A stretch of 64,000 nucleotides of DNA from Microbacterium sp. Leaf288 (GCF_001422925.1 NZ_LMNI01000011.1:382515-446514), one strand, 5' to 3'. Shown: positions 34,873 through 44,390, numbered from the stretch's first letter. Translations and numbers: made by a program. Notes: generated by a model from the letters alone, not told the origin.

Positions 34873-35735
34873 GCGCCACCGTCGAGAAGGCGCGGGTCGC
34901 GGGTGTCGGTCCGCGACGAGCGCGCCGCAACGTCCTGAGCGTCGGAGTCTGGCGCACGCGGTTCGAGCTGATGCAGTACTTCCGCTCGGGCGACACGCTG
35001 TTCTTCACGTTCCTCTTCCCGGTCTTCATGTTGGGGCTGTTCAGCGTCGCGTTCGGATCGGACGGCGACGTGCAGGTCGCCCCCGGCGTGCCGGCGATCT
35101 CGATGGCCGAGCTGTACCTGCCCGGCATGATCGCCGCCGGCCTGCTGCTCTCGGGGTTCCAGAATCTCGCGATGGACATCGCGATCGAGCGGTCCGACGG
35201 CATGCTCAAGCGACTCGGCGGCACGCCGCTGTCGCCGGTGAGCTACTTCGTCGGCAAGATCGGACAGGTGCTGGTCACGGGAGTGCTGCAATCCGCACTG
35301 CTCCTGCTGTTCGCGGCAACGGTGCTCGGTGTCGAGCTGCCGACGGAGCCCGCGCGCTGGGCGACGTTCGCGTGGGTGTTCGTGCTCGGCATCACGACGT
35401 CGGCCCTGCTCGGCGTCGCACTGTCGTCCGTGCCGCGCACCGGGAAGAGCGCGACCGCGGTGGTCGTGCCGATCGCCCTCGCGCTGCAGTTCATCTCAGG
35501 CGTCTACCTCACGTTCTCGCAGCTGCCGGAGTGGCTGCAGAACGTCGCGGGCCTCTTCCCGCTCAAGTGGATGGCGCAGGGCATGCGCGCGGTGTTCCTG
35601 CCCGAGGAGTACGCCACACTGGAGCAGAACGGCGAGTGGAACCTCGCGGGCGTCGCGATCGCGCTCGGCGTCTGGCTCGTCGTGGGTCTGGTGCTCTCGC
35701 GGATCACCTTCCGCTGGATCCGGCGCGACGCATAG
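34869..35735 (+). CDS. ABC-2 type permease
   Basis: 288 residues, six membrane segments. Cytoplasmic N-terminus (to about 40), then [20 protein letters not shown], a periplasmic-side loop, [45 protein letters not shown] (coupling region with the [11 protein letters not shown] motif of DrrB-like permeases) and the later helices. Forms the exporter with the ATPase encoded before it. The TAG stop begins the next -10 box. Confidence 0.9.
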   Translation: MSATVEKARVAGVGPRRARRNVLSVGVWRTRFELMQYFRSGDTLFFTFLFPVFMLGLFSVAFGSDGDVQVAPGVPAISMAELYLPGMIAAGLLLSGFQNLAMDIAIERSDGMLKRLGGTPLSPVSYFVGKIGQVLVTGVLQSALLLLFAATVLGVELPTEPARWATFAWVFVLGITTSALLGVALSSVPRTGKSATAVVVPIALALQFISGVYLTFSQLPEWLQNVAGLFPLKWMAQGMRAVFLPEEYATLEQNGEWNLAGVAIALGVWLVVGLVLSRITFRWIRRDA

Positions 35736-35738
35736 CCT
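35733..35738 (+). promoter_or_regulatory. -10 box (TAGCCT) overlapping a stop codon
   Basis: TAG stop of the permease gene begins TAGCCT; a start near 35745 gives a leader of about 20 nt with GGGGAAGAGGG before the ATG at 35766. It would let the two-component genes be expressed apart from the exporter. Confidence 0.35.
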
Positions 35739-35765
35739 GCGGATGGGCCGAGGGGAAGAGGGACG

Positions 35766-37028
35766 ATGCTGACGAAGCGGGGATGGGACGCGATCGTGTC
35801 GATCGTGTGCGCCGTCATCGCCCTCGCGCTCGTCTTCCTCTTCCCACCCGCGACCGCCGCGCGCACCGCGATCGCGCTCGCGGCGATCGGCCTCTTCGTG
35901 CTGGGCTACGCCCTGATCGGCCGCGACGCGATCGAGCCGCCGCGCGCGGCGTGGCGGTACCCCGCCTTCCTGTCGGTGGCAGCCGTCGCCGCGGGGATCG
36001 GCGCGGGCGCAGCTCCGTTCATGGCGATGCTCCAGACCCTGGCGTACCCCCTGGTGTGGGTCATCGGCGACTCGCGCAAGCGCGGAATCGGCGGCTCGGC
36101 GGTGATCGCGGGGAGCGTATTCGTCGGAGCGAGCTTCGGCTATGGAGCCAACCTGGACTCGGTCGTCGCCGGCGCGACCACCGCGGTCTTCTCGCTCTCG
36201 TTCGCGATCGCCATCGGCCTGTGGATCGCCCGCATCGCCGAGTACGGCGAGGAGCGGGAGCGCCTGCTCGCCGAACTGACGGCGGCGCAGACCGAGGTCG
36301 AGGCCCTCAGCAGGGAGCGCGGCGCGTCCGCCGAGCGCGAGCGCCTGGCCCGCGACATCCACGACACCCTCGCGCAGACGCTCGCCGGGCTCGTGATCTT
36401 CGCCGAGCGGGCGGGCCGGCAGTCGAGGGAGGGGCAGACGGATGCTGCCGCCACCACGATCGCGACGGTCGAGCAGGTCGCGCGCGACGCCCTCGCCGAG
36501 GCACGCGCCCTCGTCGCCCGTACGGCGGCCGTCCCCCGCGAGCCCGCCTTCGGCGCCGCGGTCGAGCGGCTCATCGAGCGGTTCCGCGAGCACGGTGCGG
36601 CCCGCATCGCACTCGACACCGCCCGCGTGGAGGGCGAACTCGACCGCGAAGCCCAGGTGGTGCTGCTGCGCTGCCTGCAGGAGGCGCTGTCGAACGTGAC
36701 GAAGCACGCCGCCGCGGCGGAGGTGACGGTGCGCGTCGAGGTCGCGGCGGACGGCGCCGCGGCACTCGAGGTGGCCGATGACGGGCGCGGCTTCGACACC
36801 TCGCGGCCCACGAGCGGGTTCGGGCTGGACGGCATGCGCGAGCGTGTGGCGCTCGCGGGCGGCACGTTCGACGTTGCCTCGGCACCGGGCGAGGGCGCGA
36901 CGCTGACGGTCAGGCTTCCGGCGGCGTCGCAGGACGAACGGGGTGCCGGCGTGTCCGCCCCGGTGATGCCCGCCGCGATGGGAGTTGCGGCGGCCGAGGC
37001 CGTCCGGACGAAGGGAGATCGCCTGTGA
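35766..37028 (+). CDS. NarL-type sensor histidine kinase (HisKA_3)
   Basis: 420 residues. Five or six N-terminal membrane helices (about 7-160) with no large extracytoplasmic sensor, so the stimulus is probably intramembrane. Then a coiled segment, the phospho-acceptor helix ERERLARDIHDTLAQTLAG (His near 199), and the HATPase_c domain with N-box QEALSNVTKHA and G-box DDGRGFD and GFGLDGMRERV. It overlaps the regulator gene by 4 nt (GTGA). Likely controls the adjacent exporter. Confidence 0.93.
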   Translation: MLTKRGWDAIVSIVCAVIALALVFLFPPATAARTAIALAAIGLFVLGYALIGRDAIEPPRAAWRYPAFLSVAAVAAGIGAGAAPFMAMLQTLAYPLVWVIGDSRKRGIGGSAVIAGSVFVGASFGYGANLDSVVAGATTAVFSLSFAIAIGLWIARIAEYGEERERLLAELTAAQTEVEALSRERGASAERERLARDIHDTLAQTLAGLVIFAERAGRQSREGQTDAAATTIATVEQVARDALAEARALVARTAAVPREPAFGAAVERLIERFREHGAARIALDTARVEGELDREAQVVLLRCLQEALSNVTKHAAAAEVTVRVEVAADGAAALEVADDGRGFDTSRPTSGFGLDGMRERVALAGGTFDVASAPGEGATLTVRLPAASQDERGAGVSAPVMPAAMGVAAAEAVRTKGDRL

Positions 37029-37657
37029 TCCGGCTGCTCATCGCCGACGACCACCCGGTGGTGCGTGCCGGCCTCGCCGGACTGCTCTCGGATGAACCCG
37101 GCTTCGAAGTCGTGGCCGAGGCATCCGACGGCGATGAAGCCGTGCGTCTCGCGGACGCGACCCGCCCCGACGTCGTGCTGATGGACCTGCGCATGCCGCA
37201 CGTCGACGGTGTCGCCGCCACCGCCCGGATCGCCGGGGGAGAGGCGGGTGATCCTCCGCCGCGCGTGCTGATCCTCACCACGTACGAGTCCGACGACCAG
37301 ATCCTGGCCGCCATCGAGGCCGGTGCGACGGGGTACCTCCTGAAGGCCGCACCGCAGGCCGAGATCGTCGCCGGCATCCGCTCGGTGGCGGCGGGGCAGT
37401 CGGCGCTGTCGCCTCAGGTGGCGGTGAGGCTCGTCGAGCGCATGCGGCGGCCGGAGCCCGAGACGGTGCTGACCGCGAGGGAGCTCGACGTGCTGCGGCT
37501 GGTGGCGACGGGCCACAGCAACAAGCAGATCGCGGTGGTCCTCGGCATCGGCGAGTCGACGGTCAAGACGCACCTGCTCAAGGTGTTCGAGAAGCTCGGC
37601 GTCGCCGATCGCACGCGCGCCGTGACCCTCGCCATGGAGCGCGGACTGCTCGGGTGA
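37025..37657 (+). CDS. NarL/LuxR-family response regulator
   Basis: 210 residues. Receiver domain with acidic pair LIADDHPVV, phospho-acceptor Asp in VVLMDLRMPH, Thr in LTTYES and Lys in YLLKAAP. The C-terminal LuxR helix-turn-helix is LTARELDVLRLVATGHSNKQIA through STVKTHLLKVFEKLGV. Cognate to the kinase encoded just upstream. Confidence 0.94.
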   Translation: MIRLLIADDHPVVRAGLAGLLSDEPGFEVVAEASDGDEAVRLADATRPDVVLMDLRMPHVDGVAATARIAGGEAGDPPPRVLILTTYESDDQILAAIEAGATGYLLKAAPQAEIVAGIRSVAAGQSALSPQVAVRLVERMRRPEPETVLTARELDVLRLVATGHSNKQIAVVLGIGESTVKTHLLKVFEKLGVADRTRAVTLAMERGLLG

Positions 37658-37683
37658 TCGCCCTCGACCGGTTCGTGCACAGA

Positions 37684-37779
37684 ATCGGATCCGCTCCTGC
37701 GGTGACCAGGCCCGACACGCCGTGCGGCGGCATCCGTCATCGGTGTGTCCTGCGGCACGTCCGCACGTGCGGATCCGAT
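37684..37779. repeat. 96-bp interspersed hairpin element, copy 1
   Basis: Bounded by perfect 11-bp inverted repeats ATCGGATCCGC (37684-37694) and GCGGATCCGAT (37769-37779). The inside is an imperfect palindrome with dyad CGACACGCCG ... CGGTGTGTC. A second copy of exactly the same length and the same ends lies at 52722-52817. Both sit between convergent genes. Confidence 0.8.
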
Positions 37780-37816
37780 GGTGCGTACGGCGCGCGAGGG
37801 CGCTGACACCAGGTAC

Positions 37817-37860
37817 ACGGATGCCGCGACCCGGCGCAGTGCGCGGGCCGCGGCATCCGT
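37817..37860. terminator. bidirectional terminator between response regulator and aceA
   Basis: ACGGATGCCGCG (37817-37828) pairs with CGCGGCATCCGT (37849-37860); the interior CCCGGCGC/GCGCGGG extends the stem. The arms are inverted GGATGCCGC words. Confidence 0.65.
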
Positions 37861-37868
37861 GCGAGAAC

Positions 37869-39464
37869 TCAGCCGAACTGGTTCATCGTGTTGTGCTGAC
37901 CGCCGGCCTTGAGGGCCGCGTCGCCGGCGAAGTACTCCTTGTGGTTGTCGCCGATGTCGCTTCCCGCCATGTTCTGGTGCTTGACCGTGGCGATGCCCTC
38001 GCGGATCTCGCGACGCTGCACGCCCTTCACGTAGGCGAGCATGCCCTCGTCGCCGAAGTAGCCCTTCGCGAGGTCATCGGTCGACAGGGCCGCCGTGTGG
38101 TAGGTCGGCAGGGTGATGAGGTGGTGGAAGATCCCCGCGCGGGCGGCGCCGTCCCGCTGGAACGTGCGGATCTTCTCATCGGCCAGCCGTGCGAGCTCGG
38201 TGTCGTCGTACGCGACGTTCATCAGGTCGCCACGGTCGTAGGCCGAGACATCCTCGCCCCGCTCCGCCAGGAGGTCGTACGCCTGCTGGCGGAAGTTGAG
38301 CGTCCAGTTGAACGACGGGCTGTTGTTGTAGACGAGCTTCGCGTTCGGGATGACCTCGCGGATCGCGTCGACCATGCCGGCGATCTGCTCCACGTGCGGC
38401 TTCTCGGTCTCGATCCACAGCAGGTCGGCGCCGTTCTGCAGCGACGTGATGCAGTCGAGCACGACGCGCTCCTCACCGGTCCCGGGGCGGAACTGATAAA
38501 GGTTGCTGGCCAGACGCTTCGGGCGCAGCAGCGTGCCCTCGCGCTTGATGACGACGTCGCCGTTGCCGAGGTCGGAGTCCGAGATCTCCTCGACGTCGAG
38601 GAACGAGTTGTACTGGTCGCCGAGGTCGCCGGGCCGGTGCGTGACCGCGAGCTTCTGCGTGAGTCCGGCGCCGAGCGAGTCGGTGCGGGCCACGATGATG
38701 CCGTTGTCGATGCCGAGCTCGAGGAAGGCGTAGCGCACTGCCGTGAGCTTCGCGATGAAGTCCTCATGCGGAACAGTCACCTTGCCGTCCTGGTGGCCGC
38801 ACTGCTTCTCATCCGACACCTGGTTCTCGATCTGGATGGCGCACGCGCCCGCCTCGATCATCTTCTTCGCCAGCAGATACGTGGCCTCGGGGTTGCCGAA
38901 GCCCGCGTCGATGTCGGCGATGATCGGCACCACGTGGGTCTCGTAGCTGTCGATCTGCGACTGGATGAACTCGACCGCGGTCTCGTCGCCGGCGACGCGC
39001 GCGTCGTCGAGCTGCGTGAACAGCAGATCGAGCTCACGCGCGTCGGCCTGACGGAGGAACGTGTACAGCTCCTCGATGAGGGCCGGGACCGCCGTCTTCT
39101 CGTGCATCGACTGATCGGGAAGCGGCCCGAACTCGGAGCGGAGCGCGGCGACCATCCACCCCGACAGGTAGAGGTAGCGCTTGTTCGTGCTCTTCAGGTG
39201 CTTCTTGATCGAGATGAGCTTCTGCTGCCCGATGAAGCCGTGCCAGACGCCGAGCGACTGGGTGTAGACCGACGAGTCCGCGTCGTACTCGGCCATGTCG
39301 CGGCGCATGATGTCGGCCGTGTACTGGGCGATCTCGAGCCCCGTGCGGAAGCGGTTCTGCGCGCGCATGCGGGCGGCGGACTCGGGGTCGATGGCATCCC
39401 AGCTCGAGCCGTGCTGCTGCTTGAGCGCCCGGATGGCTTCGATGTCGTCCTGATAGGCAGTCAT
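37869..39464 (-). CDS. aceA: isocitrate lyase
   Basis: 531 residues, longer than the E. coli/Mycobacterium Icl1 type (about 430) and similar to the about 530-residue subgroup known from Pseudomonas aeruginosa. Active-site motifs: IIADIDAGFGN (Mg ligands), EKQCGHQDGK with the catalytic Cys, and SPSFNW. It cleaves isocitrate to glyoxylate and succinate in the glyoxylate shunt. It follows aceB by 34 bases on the same strand, with AAGGAAAC before the ATG. Control by the divergent RamB-type regulator upstream of aceB is expected. Confidence 0.95.
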   Translation of the reverse strand: MTAYQDDIEAIRALKQQHGSSWDAIDPESAARMRAQNRFRTGLEIAQYTADIMRRDMAEYDADSSVYTQSLGVWHGFIGQQKLISIKKHLKSTNKRYLYLSGWMVAALRSEFGPLPDQSMHEKTAVPALIEELYTFLRQADARELDLLFTQLDDARVAGDETAVEFIQSQIDSYETHVVPIIADIDAGFGNPEATYLLAKKMIEAGACAIQIENQVSDEKQCGHQDGKVTVPHEDFIAKLTAVRYAFLELGIDNGIIVARTDSLGAGLTQKLAVTHRPGDLGDQYNSFLDVEEISDSDLGNGDVVIKREGTLLRPKRLASNLYQFRPGTGEERVVLDCITSLQNGADLLWIETEKPHVEQIAGMVDAIREVIPNAKLVYNNSPSFNWTLNFRQQAYDLLAERGEDVSAYDRGDLMNVAYDDTELARLADEKIRTFQRDGAARAGIFHHLITLPTYHTAALSTDDLAKGYFGDEGMLAYVKGVQRREIREGIATVKHQNMAGSDIGDNHKEYFAGDAALKAGGQHNTMNQFG

Positions 39465-39498
39465 TGTCGTTTCCTTGTTCGTCTCGGGGAGCGGGGGA

Positions 39499-41163
39499 TC
39501 AGTCGGTCTCGACGAGGTACTTCGCGTAGGCGGGCAGCGTCAGGAACGCGGGGAAGTCCTGGCCGAGCGCGACCTCGCGGAAGATGTCCGCGGCGTCGTC
39601 GAACCGGTCGCCCTCGCGGCGGTCCGCCTCGGCCAGCACCTGCGTGACGAGCGCCTCGATCGACTCCCGTGTGATCGGCGTGCCGTCCTCGGTGGTGCGG
39701 TCCTGGTGGATCCACTGCCAGACCTGGCTGCGGCTGATCTCAGCGGTCGCGGCATCCTCCATGAGGTTGTCGATGGCGACAGCGCCGAGGCCGCGCAGCC
39801 ACGCCTCGATGTAGCGGATGGCCACCGACACGTTGCCGTGCACTCCCGCCGTCGTGATCGGGCGTCCGATGTGGACGTCGATCAGGTCGGCGGCCTTCAC
39901 CTCGACCTCGGGACGCTGACGGTCGAGCTGGTTCGGGCGATCGCCGAGCACGGCGTCGAACTCGGCGCGCGCCACCGGGATGAGGTCGGGGTGCGCGACC
40001 CACGTGCCGTCGAAGCCGTCGCCGGCCTCGCGCTTCTTGTCGGCCGCCACCTTCTCGAACGCGCGCTCGGTGACCTCGGGGTCGCGGCGGTTCGGAATGA
40101 AGGCGCTCATGCCGCCGATCGCGAAGGCGCCGCGCTTGTGGCACGTCTTCACGAGCAGCTCGGTGTACGCCCGCATGAACGGCACGGTCATCGTGACCTC
40201 GCTGCGGTCGGGCAGCACGAACCGTGCACCGCGACCGCGGTAGTTCTTGATGATCGAGAAGATGTAGTCCCAGCGACCCGCGTTCAGGCCCGCGATGTGG
40301 TCGCGCAGCTCGAAGAGGATCTCCTCCATCTCGAACGCCGCCGGCAGCGTCTCGATGAGCACCGTGGCACGGATGGTGCCGTGGGGGATGCCGACGTACT
40401 GCTCGCTGAACGTGAACACGTCGTCCCACAGCTTCGCCTCTTCGCTCGACTCGAGCTTGGCGATGTAGAAGTAGGGGCCGCGCCCGTTCGCGATCAGCTG
40501 CTCGGCGTTGTGGATGAAGTACAGGCCGAAGTCCACGAGCGAGCCCGACGCGGCCATTCTGCGGCCGGTGCGGTCGGTGAAGCGGATGTGCTGCTCGGGC
40601 AGGTGCCACCCACGCGGACGCATCACGATGGTGGGCGTCTCGGTCGCCGTGACCTCGTAGCGCTTGCCTTCGGGGCTCGTGAACGAGAGCTCGCCGCGGA
40701 TGGCGTCGCGCAGGCTGAGCTGGCCCTCAATGACGTTCTTCCAGGTCGGGCTCGTGGCGTCCTCCTGGTCGGCGAGCCACACCTTGGCGCCGGAGTTCAG
40801 CGCGTTGATCGTCATCTTCGGGTCGGTCGGGCCCGTGATCTCGACGCGGCGGTCTTCGAGGCCGGGTCCGGCGCCGGCGACCTTCCACTCCGCGTCCTCG
40901 CGGATGTGGCGCGTGTCGTCACGGAACTGCGGGTCGTGGCCGTTGCCGATCTCGAACCGGCGGCGCATGCGGTCGGCGAGCCGGTCGTGGCGGCGGGCGC
41001 CGAAGCGGTGGTGCAGCTCGGTGAGGAACGCGACCGCCTCGGGCGTCAGGACTTCGTCGTAGCGGGGCGCGAGGCGGCCGGCGATCTCGATCGAGGGCTC
41101 GTGGGTCTGGGTGGGGATGGGGCCGGTGCGCGTACGCATCGGGGTGGCGGTCGCAGGTGTCAT
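39499..41163 (-). CDS. aceB: malate synthase A
   Basis: 554 residues, type A. Landmarks: LADQEDATSPTW, VMRPRGWHLPEQH (catalytic Arg), ATVLIETLPAAFEMEEILFELRDH (metal Glu), GRWDYIFSIIK (metal Asp) and NLMEDAATAEISRSQVWQWI (catalytic Asp). It condenses glyoxylate with acetyl-CoA to malate. The ATG at 41163 follows GGAAGGCAGGG. First gene of the aceB-aceA operon, divergent from the RamB-type gene. Confidence 0.95.
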   Translation of the reverse strand: MTPATATPMRTRTGPIPTQTHEPSIEIAGRLAPRYDEVLTPEAVAFLTELHHRFGARRHDRLADRMRRRFEIGNGHDPQFRDDTRHIREDAEWKVAGAGPGLEDRRVEITGPTDPKMTINALNSGAKVWLADQEDATSPTWKNVIEGQLSLRDAIRGELSFTSPEGKRYEVTATETPTIVMRPRGWHLPEQHIRFTDRTGRRMAASGSLVDFGLYFIHNAEQLIANGRGPYFYIAKLESSEEAKLWDDVFTFSEQYVGIPHGTIRATVLIETLPAAFEMEEILFELRDHIAGLNAGRWDYIFSIIKNYRGRGARFVLPDRSEVTMTVPFMRAYTELLVKTCHKRGAFAIGGMSAFIPNRRDPEVTERAFEKVAADKKREAGDGFDGTWVAHPDLIPVARAEFDAVLGDRPNQLDRQRPEVEVKAADLIDVHIGRPITTAGVHGNVSVAIRYIEAWLRGLGAVAIDNLMEDAATAEISRSQVWQWIHQDRTTEDGTPITRESIEALVTQVLAEADRREGDRFDDAADIFREVALGQDFPAFLTLPAYAKYLVETD

Positions 41164-41292
41164 GTCCCTGCCTTCCTGTGATCGACTGCGTTGAGTGTGT
41201 GGGGGATGTCTCTGCCTGGCGTGTGCGCCGGGTCGAGGCATCCGGTGATCCGCTCTGTGTGGATCGATGGTTCGTCGTGAGACCACTCTGGG

Positions 41293-41335
41293 GTGAAGTT
41301 CGGGGGTGTACCCGACGAATTCGGGTGTGAAGTTT
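41293..41335. promoter_or_regulatory. candidate RamB control region
   Basis: Two direct repeats GTGAAGTTC (41293-41301) and GTGAAGTTT (41327-41335) flank the dyad ACCCGA-N5-TCGGGT (41310-41326). It lies between aceB and the RamB-type gene, where such regulators bind in corynebacteria; the exact boxes differ from the C. glutamicum site. Confidence 0.45.
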
Positions 41336-41357
41336 TCCGGTATTTCTGCTTTCGTGA

Positions 41358-41363
41358 CAGAAT
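41358..41363 (+). promoter_or_regulatory. -10 box (CAGAAT), leaderless, ramB
   Basis: CAGAAT, six bases, ATG at 41370. Confidence 0.45.
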
Positions 41364-41369
41364 CGCGGC

Positions 41370-42848
41370 ATGACGACGACGTTGACCTCGGATGTGCGCG
41401 GTGAAGTCCCCGACGATGATGAGGTGGATCCCCTCACCATCGGCCGACGCATCCGGCAGCTGCGCACCGACCGCGGCATGACGCTCGAAGAGCTCGCTTC
41501 CGCGGTCGACCGCGCGCCGAGCCAGCTGTCCATGATCGAGAACGGGCGCCGCGAGCCGAAGCTCACGCTGCTGCAGGCGATCGCGCGGGCGCTGGGTTCG
41601 TCGATCGACGCGATCCTCGAGTCAGAGCCGCTCGACGAGCGCGCGACGCTCGAGATCTCGCTCGAGCGAGCGATGCGCGGTCAGACGTTCCAGGCGCTCG
41701 GCATCCCCCCGTTCCGGATCGGCAAGACGGTGCCGACAGAGGCGCTCAAGGCGATGCTGGCGCTGCAGGGCGAGATCGAGAGGCTGCGCGACGAGCGCGC
41801 GGCGACTCCTGAAGAGGCACGACGCGCCAACGTGGCGCTGCGCAAGCTCATGCGCACGCAGAACAACTACTTCGCCGAGCTCGAGCAGCAGGCGCGGGGC
41901 ATCCTCGATGCGGTGGACCACCCGGGCGGCCCGTTGACCCAGCGCACGGCCTCCGACATCGCCGCGCACCTCGGGTTCACCCTGCACTACGTGCCCGACC
42001 TGCCGCAGACGACGCGATCGGTCGCCGACATCAAGAACGGCCGGCTCTACCTGTCGAGCCGCCTCGCCACCAAGGGCGACCCGCGCACGGCGGTGCTCCA
42101 GGCGCTGTCGAGCCGCATCCTCGGGCACCGCGAGCCGACCTCGTACGCGGACTTCCTGCGTCAGCGCGTCGAGACGAACTACCTCACCGGCGCCCTCCTC
42201 ATCCCCGAGGCGCACGCCGTGCCGTTCCTGCAAGAGGCCAAGAAGGACCGCTCGATCTCGATCGAGGACCTCCGCGACGCCTACTCGGTGTCGTACGAGA
42301 CGGCCGCGCACCGCTTCACCAACCTCGCGACCGTCCACCTGGGCCTGCCGGTGCACTTCCTGAAGGTGCACGAGTCGGGTGTCATCACGAAGGTCTACGA
42401 GAACGACGACGTGAACTTCCCGACCGACCGCCTCGGCGCGATCGAGGGGCAGATGTGCTGCCGCAAGTGGACCTCGCGCGTCGTGTTCGACGTCGACGAC
42501 CACTTCAACCCGTACTACCAGTACACCGACACCGGCAACGGCACCTACTGGTGCACGGCCCGCGTCGAGCTGTCCAGCGAGGGCGCCCACTCGATCAGCG
42601 TGGGCGTGCGCTTCGACGACACGAAGTGGTTCCTCGGCCGCGACACCCCGAACCGCGGCGTCTCCAAGCACTCCGTGGAGGTCTGCTGCCGGCGCGCGCC
42701 CGCCGAGCTCGAGGCGTCGTGGCGCGAGCAGTCGTGGCCGAACGTGCGCACGCCGCGGACGCTGCTGGCGACGCTGCCGACGGGTTCGTTCCCCGGGGTC
42801 GACACGACCGACGTCTACGAGTTCCTCGAGGCCCACGCCCCGCGCTGA
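41370..42848 (+). CDS. ramB: RamB-type regulator of acetate/propionate metabolism (XRE + IrrE + DUF2083)
   Basis: 492 residues. N-terminal XRE helix-turn-helix IGRRIRQLRTDRGMTLEELASAVDRAPSQLSMIENGRREPKL (about 24-65), a linker helix, an IrrE/ImmA-like middle (about 195-330; no HExxH metal motif) and a DUF2083 C-terminus with clustered cysteines (MCCRKW, VCCRRAP). This is the architecture of RamB/PrpC-type regulators that sense short-chain acyl metabolites. Its position facing aceB strongly supports control of the glyoxylate shunt. Confidence 0.9.
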   Translation: MTTTLTSDVRGEVPDDDEVDPLTIGRRIRQLRTDRGMTLEELASAVDRAPSQLSMIENGRREPKLTLLQAIARALGSSIDAILESEPLDERATLEISLERAMRGQTFQALGIPPFRIGKTVPTEALKAMLALQGEIERLRDERAATPEEARRANVALRKLMRTQNNYFAELEQQARGILDAVDHPGGPLTQRTASDIAAHLGFTLHYVPDLPQTTRSVADIKNGRLYLSSRLATKGDPRTAVLQALSSRILGHREPTSYADFLRQRVETNYLTGALLIPEAHAVPFLQEAKKDRSISIEDLRDAYSVSYETAAHRFTNLATVHLGLPVHFLKVHESGVITKVYENDDVNFPTDRLGAIEGQMCCRKWTSRVVFDVDDHFNPYYQYTDTGNGTYWCTARVELSSEGAHSISVGVRFDDTKWFLGRDTPNRGVSKHSVEVCCRRAPAELEASWREQSWPNVRTPRTLLATLPTGSFPGVDTTDVYEFLEAHAPR

Positions 42849-42861
42849 GCGCGCGCCGGGC

Positions 42862-42879
42862 GACCCGGCCGACCGGGTC
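42862..42879. terminator. short hairpin between convergent genes
   Basis: GACCCGG (42862-42868), loop CCGA, CCGGGTC (42873-42879); overlaps the stop of the leftward FAD oxidase gene. Confidence 0.5.
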
Positions 42880-44269
42880 AGTGGGGGCCGGCGACCCAGT
42901 CGGCGACATGGGCGGGCCATGCGGTGCGGGCGGAGGAACCGGATGCCTCGGCCCGGTCGGCCATCCGATACGCGGTGTAGATCGCGTTGACGGCGGTCCA
43001 CCGCAGCGGCTCGACCTCCCAGCGCCGCGCGCGGTGGCCGACCCAGGGGAGCCGGGTGAGCTCGGTGTCGCGCTCCAGCACGAGATCGGCGAGTGTGCGG
43101 CCGGCGAGGTTCGTCGCGGTGACGCCGGTGCCGACGTAGCCGCCGGCCCAGCCGAGGCCGGTCGCCCGGTCGTGGACCACGGCCGCGGCCCAGTCGCGCG
43201 GCACGCCGAGCACGCCGGCCCAGGCGTGCGCGATCGGCGTACGCGCGGCATCCGGGAAGAACTCGCGCAGCAGCCGCGTGAGCGAGGCGATCGTGCGCGC
43301 CTGGGTCGTGCCGTCCGTGTCGACGCGCGAGCCGTAGCGGTAGGGCACGCCGCGCCCGCCGAAGGCGATGCGGTCGTCGGCCGTGCGCTGCGCATACATG
43401 TACACGTGGGCGAAGTCGCCGAGCGTCTCGTATCCGTCCCAGCCGACCGCGTCCCAGAACGAGGCCGGCAGGGGCTCGGTCACGATCATCGACGAGTTCA
43501 TCGGCAGCCACGTGCGGTGCTCGCCGCGGAGGTCGGCGGTGAAGCCCTCGGTGGCGCGCAGCACGTGGGTCGCGCGCACGGTCCCGCCGTCGGTGAGCGC
43601 CTGGCCGGGTGCGATCTCCCGCACATGCGTCGCTTCGTAGATCGGCACGCCGAGCCGCTCGACGGCGTCGGCGAGCCCGCGCACGAGCTTCGCGGGGTGC
43701 ACCCGGGCGCAATGCGGATGCCACGCGGCGCCCAGCGCTCCGGCGATGCGGATACGGGATGCTGCGGCCGCGGCATCCATCCCCTCGATGTCGGTGTGCG
43801 GCCAGGCCTGTTCAGCGGCGACGGCCGCCCGCAGTCGCGCGAGTTGGGCCGGCGTGCGGGCGACGCCGTACTCGCCGCCCTTGACGATGTCGGCGTCGAT
43901 GCCTTCGCGCGCGGCGACGGCGATGACCTCGTCGACGCAGTCGTTGAGGGCGCGCTGCTGTGCGATCGCCGCGTCGCGGCCGTGCGACTCGGCGTAGCGC
44001 TCGCGTCCGCCCGTCACGGTGTTGGTGAGCCACCCGCCGTTGCGGCCCGACGCTCCGAATCCCGCGAAGCGCTGCTCGAGCACGGCGACCCGGAGGTCGG
44101 GCTGCGCGCGCTTCAGGTAGTACGCGGCCCAGAGGCCGGTGTAGCCGCCGCCCACGATGGCGACGTCCACGTCGAGGTCGCCCGGCAGGGGAGCGCGCGG
44201 CACGGGCGTGCCGCCGAGGCTGCGCCACCACCACGACACGTCGCCGTTGGGCACAGGGGGCTCGGTCAT
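42878..44269 (-). CDS. FAD-dependent oxidoreductase, PuuB/OrdL-like (DAO family)
   Basis: 463 residues. The FAD-binding motif DVAIVGGGYTGLWAAYYLKR is near residues 34-54, followed by GFGASGRNGGW. C-terminal GVLGVPRDW, GWAGGYVGTGVTATNLAGRTLADLVL closes the FAD site. This matches gamma-glutamylputrescine oxidase-like and related amine oxidases. It lies 121 bases after the PucR gene on the same strand, next to GABA and putrescine genes, so an amine substrate is likely. AAGGAT six bases before the ATG may be a -10 box. Confidence 0.85.
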   Translation of the reverse strand: MTEPPVPNGDVSWWWRSLGGTPVPRAPLPGDLDVDVAIVGGGYTGLWAAYYLKRAQPDLRVAVLEQRFAGFGASGRNGGWLTNTVTGGRERYAESHGRDAAIAQQRALNDCVDEVIAVAAREGIDADIVKGGEYGVARTPAQLARLRAAVAAEQAWPHTDIEGMDAAAAASRIRIAGALGAAWHPHCARVHPAKLVRGLADAVERLGVPIYEATHVREIAPGQALTDGGTVRATHVLRATEGFTADLRGEHRTWLPMNSSMIVTEPLPASFWDAVGWDGYETLGDFAHVYMYAQRTADDRIAFGGRGVPYRYGSRVDTDGTTQARTIASLTRLLREFFPDAARTPIAHAWAGVLGVPRDWAAAVVHDRATGLGWAGGYVGTGVTATNLAGRTLADLVLERDTELTRLPWVGHRARRWEVEPLRWTAVNAIYTAYRMADRAEASGSSARTAWPAHVADWVAGPH

Positions 44270-44275
44270 GCGCCC

Positions 44276-44281
44276 ATCCTT
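44276..44281 (-). promoter_or_regulatory. possible -10 box (AAGGAT), leaderless, FAD oxidase gene
   Basis: Minus-strand AAGGAT, six bases, ATG at 44269. It can also be read as a weak ribosome site, so this is uncertain. Confidence 0.3.
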
Positions 44282-44390
44282 CCGGGTGCTGCCGCCCGCG
44301 ACGAGGAACGATCTGTTGCGAACGCGCGACCGAGTCGGACCGACCGTGCGCCCTGTCTCTTCTCGGTCGATGAACTTCCGGCGCGGTCGA

